This document shows positions 62,001 to 64,000 of a stretch of 64,000 bases of DNA, in pieces. Under the pieces are notes generated by a model that did no database searches, was not told the DNA's origin, and saw only the letters and a list, made by a program, of their open reading frames with translations. The DNA lies in assembly GCA_011525915.1 (NCBI GenBank), contig WYBM01000062.1, positions 1 to 64,000 of the forward strand. Reading direction: 5' to 3'. The translations under genes were made by a program, and so were the position numbers. Source of the DNA: Ardenticatenaceae bacterium. GTDB lineage: Bacteria > Chloroflexota > Anaerolineae > Promineifilales > Promineifilaceae. Numbering within the stretch: position 1 is the stretch's first letter; the number at the start of each line of letters is the position of its first letter.

Positions 62001-62204
62001 GATCACAAAGGCAAAAGCATCGGCATCTTCAATGCCTTGTTCAATTTCTGCCCACCAATCAGCTGACAAGGGGATACCCTGCCAATCTACCCAGGTGCCA
62101 ATACCGGCTGTCTCTAAGGTGTCATGTAATTGTTGTACAAACGGTTTGTCTTTACGCGAGTAGGAGATAAAAACCTTTACCTGCTGTTTTGTTTCTTGAC
62201 TCAC
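59001..62204 (-). CDS. TIR-TM-coiled coil-WD40 receptor-like protein
   Basis: 1067 residues. The TIR domain spans about 8-130: VFISYSRKDKPFVQQLHDTL, GIGTWVDWQGIPLSADWW, and CSKE with Glu81 at the usual NADase catalytic place. A short linker leads to RRRRLAMAGA and one membrane helix (about 209-229). A long Ala/Glu coiled coil spans about 230-350. WD40 repeats fill about 375-1030 (VNAVAFSPDGHRLLTASDDG and many like it). The end reads CARLTRNLTRSEWAQYIAFE, then CPNLP, matching the same element in the STAND protein. The topology suggests TIR inside and the propeller outside. It is monocistronic, with its own promoter. Confidence 0.93.
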   Translation of the reverse strand: MSQETKQQVKVFISYSRKDKPFVQQLHDTLETAGIGTWVDWQGIPLSADWWAEIEQGIEDADAFAFVISPDSLKSEVCSKEIETAVSHHKRLIPVLYREPEKGDPLHPKISAHNWVFMRNEEELQSRVPEMIQIIHTDLAWVKAHTRLLVRAAEWDKNGHNHSFLLRGDDLKRAESMLIDAAGKEPVPTATQTHYVQASRQDATRRRRLAMAGATVSLIIAFLAILSYVEGVEADRQRSIAEEARATAVVNEHEALLQKEIAIFAQATAESAAVDAQEQREVAEEQRDLATEARAEAEKQKVIAEEQRDIAVAAEAETARQRDIATALKEEALALKTAITGELLQQQNKLTLSALVAIESFQHHPTFEGEQLLRSLLARLPAAKDEFNHDDWVNAVAFSPDGHRLLTASDDGTAVLWDANSGERLLSLPHQGFVLTAVFSSDGRLIATGTGHETETNYEGMVTVWDAASGELMWEFAYADWVNAVEFSPDGQTVAAGSYDGAVRVTSVSTGSPRLNTNQGDVVWDVTFSPDGDLLVSTDEKGRAWVWDVNKVALLVTLSHDDAIYGSVFSPNGERLVTYGADNTARVWNRFNWARVTTLFHEDWIVDAAFSPDSREVATASADGTVRLWQANSGQELKDFEHQAFVNDVTFSPNGKWLVTASDDNTSVLWDTTTGQEVGFMIHDTPAFVTAFNPDGTLLATGSLDGTVALWDVTKDTPEIGRATHYDPVHDLALTPDGTQLVTTSRDGLRVWEWAALAVGDLTPDGAAAFFQTEQPLQAVAISPDGRLAAAAGQYEGVFLWNMASNTAGLTLAVGQTVGDLAFSPDGQRLITAGQVATPGGTFGVTIWDVASGSEWLTIPQNSRVLAVAFSPDGQYVVHAGDDGRVQVYNAAVGDEQKQFWHNEAVYALAFSPDGRFLATGSADNITSVWNVASGTLVANLVHDSPVRSLVFSTSGAFLITGSEDGNLRFWEMATTSELGRIHQGQTIRAIVMHPDGDVLATASNILATLWNFEAVQFLRSQQLIEKVCARLTRNLTRSEWAQYIAFEEQSETTAYHALCPNLPFEE

Positions 62205-62302
62205 AATACCTCTCTATTCATCTAAGAGCCAGATGCTGTGACATCGTTTCCCTCTGGTCACACTCCATTGCCTGAAATGGTGATGATGATCAATTAGGAT
62301 TC

Positions 62303-62330
62303 ATTGTATAGATACTGGCCAAAGTAGCAA
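62303..62330 (-). promoter_or_regulatory. Possible promoter of the TIR-WD40 gene
   Basis: On the minus strand TTGCTA (62330-62325), 16 nt and TACAAT (62308-62303), about 100 bp upstream of the ATG at 62204. Confidence 0.45.
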
Positions 62331-62409
62331 GAGGTATTACGAAATTCCAGTATACATAGAGGCAGAGTGTTGGTAAACTAGATAGTACCAGTAACCAGAA
62401 GTCCGTCAT

Positions 62410-62478
62410 CAGTTTTCAGTAGACTATTTCCAGACGTAGGCCAGCACTGAAAACTGGTCACTGATTACTGAAAACTGG
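62410..62478. repeat. Intergenic CAGTTTTCAGT repeat cluster
   Basis: cagttttcagt (62410-62420) is followed by two copies of actgaaaactgg (62446-62457 and 62467-62478) in the opposite sense, so it can form alternative stems. Its wording resembles the CAGTTATCAGT-type repeats at 38.8 and 45.8 kb. No coding potential. Confidence 0.55.
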
Positions 62479-62521
62479 TAATAGGATGGCCCGGCATACG
62501 GCCGTGCTCCAGGAAGTGGCT

Positions 62522-63442
62522 ATGACGCAACCATTTGAATTGTGGGATAAAGCAGATGCCAAAGACATCGTTATGATCGCCGGCTGGCGGCAGTGGGCTG
62601 ACGCCGGCTCTATTTCCTCTGGCCTGCCCCACTATCTCATTCAACTTACCAACGCCAAACACATTGGGAATATGGCCCCAGATGGGTTTTATCTGTTCCA
62701 GATTCCCGGCACCCACCATCTGCTGCGGCCAGTGGTGAGCTTTGCCAATGGCTACCGGCAGTCGCTGGAAAGGCAGCGCAATGAAATTTACTATGCCGGC
62801 AACCAGGAGAAAGGGATGGTCATATTCCTGGGCGATGAACCAAACATGGATGTTGACCGGTATGCTGCCGCTTTTTTTGCGGTGGCCCGCGCTTTGGGCG
62901 TCAAACGCATCGCCTCGCTGGGCGGTGTTTATGGACCTGTGCCCTATGATAAAGACCGGGAGGTGGGCTGCATTTACAGCCTGCCGGAGATGCAGCCAGA
63001 ATTGAGCCAATATGCTGTTCGCTTTTCAGACTACCAGGGCGGCGCATCGATTGGCTCTTATCTGGTAGACCGTGCTGAAAAAGAAAAGATGCCGTTTCAA
63101 GCGTTTTACGGGTTTGTACCCAACTATGACTTTGCCCAACTTGGGGCCGCCGGGCGTGAAGTGCGCATTGAAAATGATTACAAGGCCTGGTATGACATTA
63201 TGCGCCGCATCAACCACTTGTTTGATCTGAATTTGAACCTGGTTGACCTGGAACAAAAAAGCCACTACGTACGGCAAGCAATGGAAACACAGATTGAGGA
63301 ATTGGCAGACAAGGCACCCCACCTGAAAGTACGGGAGGTTTTGGCCCAGATTTCTGGGCAGTTTACGGAACGGCCGTTTGACCCGCTGGATGATGTATGG
63401 GAACAGGGGCTGGCCGATCTCTTTAAGGATATGGATGATTAG
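62522..63442 (+). CDS. PAC2-family protein (proteasome assembly chaperone-like)
   Basis: 306 residues from ATG 62522, chosen over an ATG 12 codons earlier because AGGAAG is placed upstream of it. PAC2 fold: MIAGWRQWADAGSISSGLPH, FIFLGDEPNMDVDRYAAAFF-like strand, GVKRIASLGGVYGPVPYDKD and YQGGASIGSYLVDRAEKEKM with FYGFVPNYDFA. Bacterial members occur mostly in actinobacteria and Chloroflexota, and their role is unclear. Whether this organism has a proteasome is not shown here. Its stop codon overlaps that of the convergent kinase by 3 bp. Confidence 0.88.
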   Translation: MTQPFELWDKADAKDIVMIAGWRQWADAGSISSGLPHYLIQLTNAKHIGNMAPDGFYLFQIPGTHHLLRPVVSFANGYRQSLERQRNEIYYAGNQEKGMVIFLGDEPNMDVDRYAAAFFAVARALGVKRIASLGGVYGPVPYDKDREVGCIYSLPEMQPELSQYAVRFSDYQGGASIGSYLVDRAEKEKMPFQAFYGFVPNYDFAQLGAAGREVRIENDYKAWYDIMRRINHLFDLNLNLVDLEQKSHYVRQAMETQIEELADKAPHLKVREVLAQISGQFTERPFDPLDDVWEQGLADLFKDMDD

Positions 63443-64000
63443 CCTTGTGGTTTGTGGGCGGCTGAAGACACACCTGGCAGGGCAACAATAAATGCAGCTC
63501 CTTGCCCCGCCTGGCTTTCAGCCCAGACACGGCCGTGCTGCGCCTCTACTAATGACTTAACAATGGCCAGCCCTAACCCTGACCCCCCCTCCGTCTGCCG
63601 TTGGCGTGATTTATCTCCCCGATAAAAGCGATCAAATGCATGGGCTAAAGCCTCTGGCAGCAAACCAGGGCCGGTATCTTGCACCGCCAGCTGAACAGTA
63701 TGATCGACTACGATGGCAGTGAGGGTAATACGGCCATGAACCGGCGTAAACCGCAAAGCATTGTCCACCAGGTTGTCCAATACCTGAGCCATCCGGTCAG
63801 GGTCTACATTCACATCTGGCAAACCGGGGGCGGCGTTCAGTTCCAACACGATCTCCTTTTCTTGAGTTCGGGGCCAATGGGCTGCATAGGCTCGCTCCAG
63901 AAGAGCATGCGGCGAAACCAGCCGCGGTGCCATGGTCAACTCACCGGCTTCAGCCAGCGACAGGGTACGTAAATCTTCCACCAGCCGGTTAAGCCGCTGC
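63439..64000 (-). CDS. Sensor histidine kinase, C-terminal part (5' end outside window)
   Basis: About 187 residues are visible; the frame stays open to the window edge, and the GTG at 63981 is internal. LNRLVEDLRTLSLAEAGEL is the end of the dimerisation domain. The ATPase domain is complete: N-box VLDNLVDNALRFTPVHG, G1 VQDTGPGLLPE, F-box FDRFYRGDKSRQ and G2 GGSGLGLAIVKSLVEAQHG. The pattern fits an OmpR-partner HisKA kinase. The His and the sensor lie beyond the window. Confidence 0.93.
   Translation of the reverse strand, partial: QRLNRLVEDLRTLSLAEAGELTMAPRLVSPHALLERAYAAHWPRTQEKEIVLELNAAPGLPDVNVDPDRMAQVLDNLVDNALRFTPVHGRITLTAIVVDHTVQLAVQDTGPGLLPEALAHAFDRFYRGDKSRQRQTEGGSGLGLAIVKSLVEAQHGRVWAESQAGQGAAFIVALPGVSSAAHKPQG

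Overview
The window looks like a piece of chromosome from a Chloroflexota bacterium, probably Anaerolineae or a nearby filamentous class. No rRNA is present, so this rests on gene content. Supporting genes are a DUF2723 membrane glycosyltransferase, a K+-dependent membrane pyrophosphatase, an isopentenyl phosphate kinase, TMEM175 and CASTOR/POLLUX-type channels, a choice-of-anchor B secreted protein, and several TIR/STAND/WD40 proteins. One word dominates the DNA: the palindrome ACGGCCGT occurs about 100 times by hand count, in genes and spacers alike. About one copy would be expected by chance.

Layout. 1-15.6 kb is almost entirely minus strand: an incomplete giant TPR protein with an acidic repeat tail, an HDAC-family deacetylase, the pyrophosphatase, an orphan TRAP binding protein, an ECF sigma/anti-sigma pair, and two membrane glycosyltransferases flanking a small secreted protein. 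15.9-23.7 kb is plus strand: a large secreted beta-propeller protein, then a tightly coupled five-gene redox operon (membrane cytochrome b, 9-heme cytochrome c, two-cluster ferredoxin, FAD oxidoreductase, 12-heme cytochrome c). 23.7-27.9 kb is an AT-richer stretch with only one ACGGCCGT. It holds an AAA-type ATPase, a P-loop-less partner protein, and, about 330 bp upstream on the same strand, two tiny peptide genes that both end in DGS[V/I]GG.

27.9-49 kb is mostly housekeeping: channel, lipoproteins, mmsA, gpmI, tRNA-Asn, isoaspartyl peptidase, M20 peptidase, scpB, rluB, cmk, a radical SAM protein, isopentenyl phosphate kinase, a LOG-like protein and alaS. It includes a CASTOR/POLLUX-type channel broken by an internal deletion and a hybrid histidine kinase whose phospho-acceptor His is replaced by Glu. 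Upstream of alaS is a complete-looking transcription attenuator: promoter, Ala-rich leader peptide, mutually exclusive antiterminator and terminator.

49.4-62.2 kb holds immunity-like or signalling genes. One operon encodes an EAD-like/FGE-fold protein, a SIR2-like protein and a 1784-residue STAND NTPase-TM-WD40-PPC protein. Nearby is a TIR-TM-WD40 protein. The two WD40 receptors share the same architecture and a short C-terminal RNLTxxEW signature. A LysR regulator and two DinB-fold proteins lie between them. The window ends with a PAC2-family protein and the C-terminal part of a histidine kinase. The best candidates for something undescribed are the DGSxGG peptides with the ATPase pair, the FGE/SIR2/STAND operon with its TIR neighbour, the alaS attenuator, and the ACGGCCGT palindrome.
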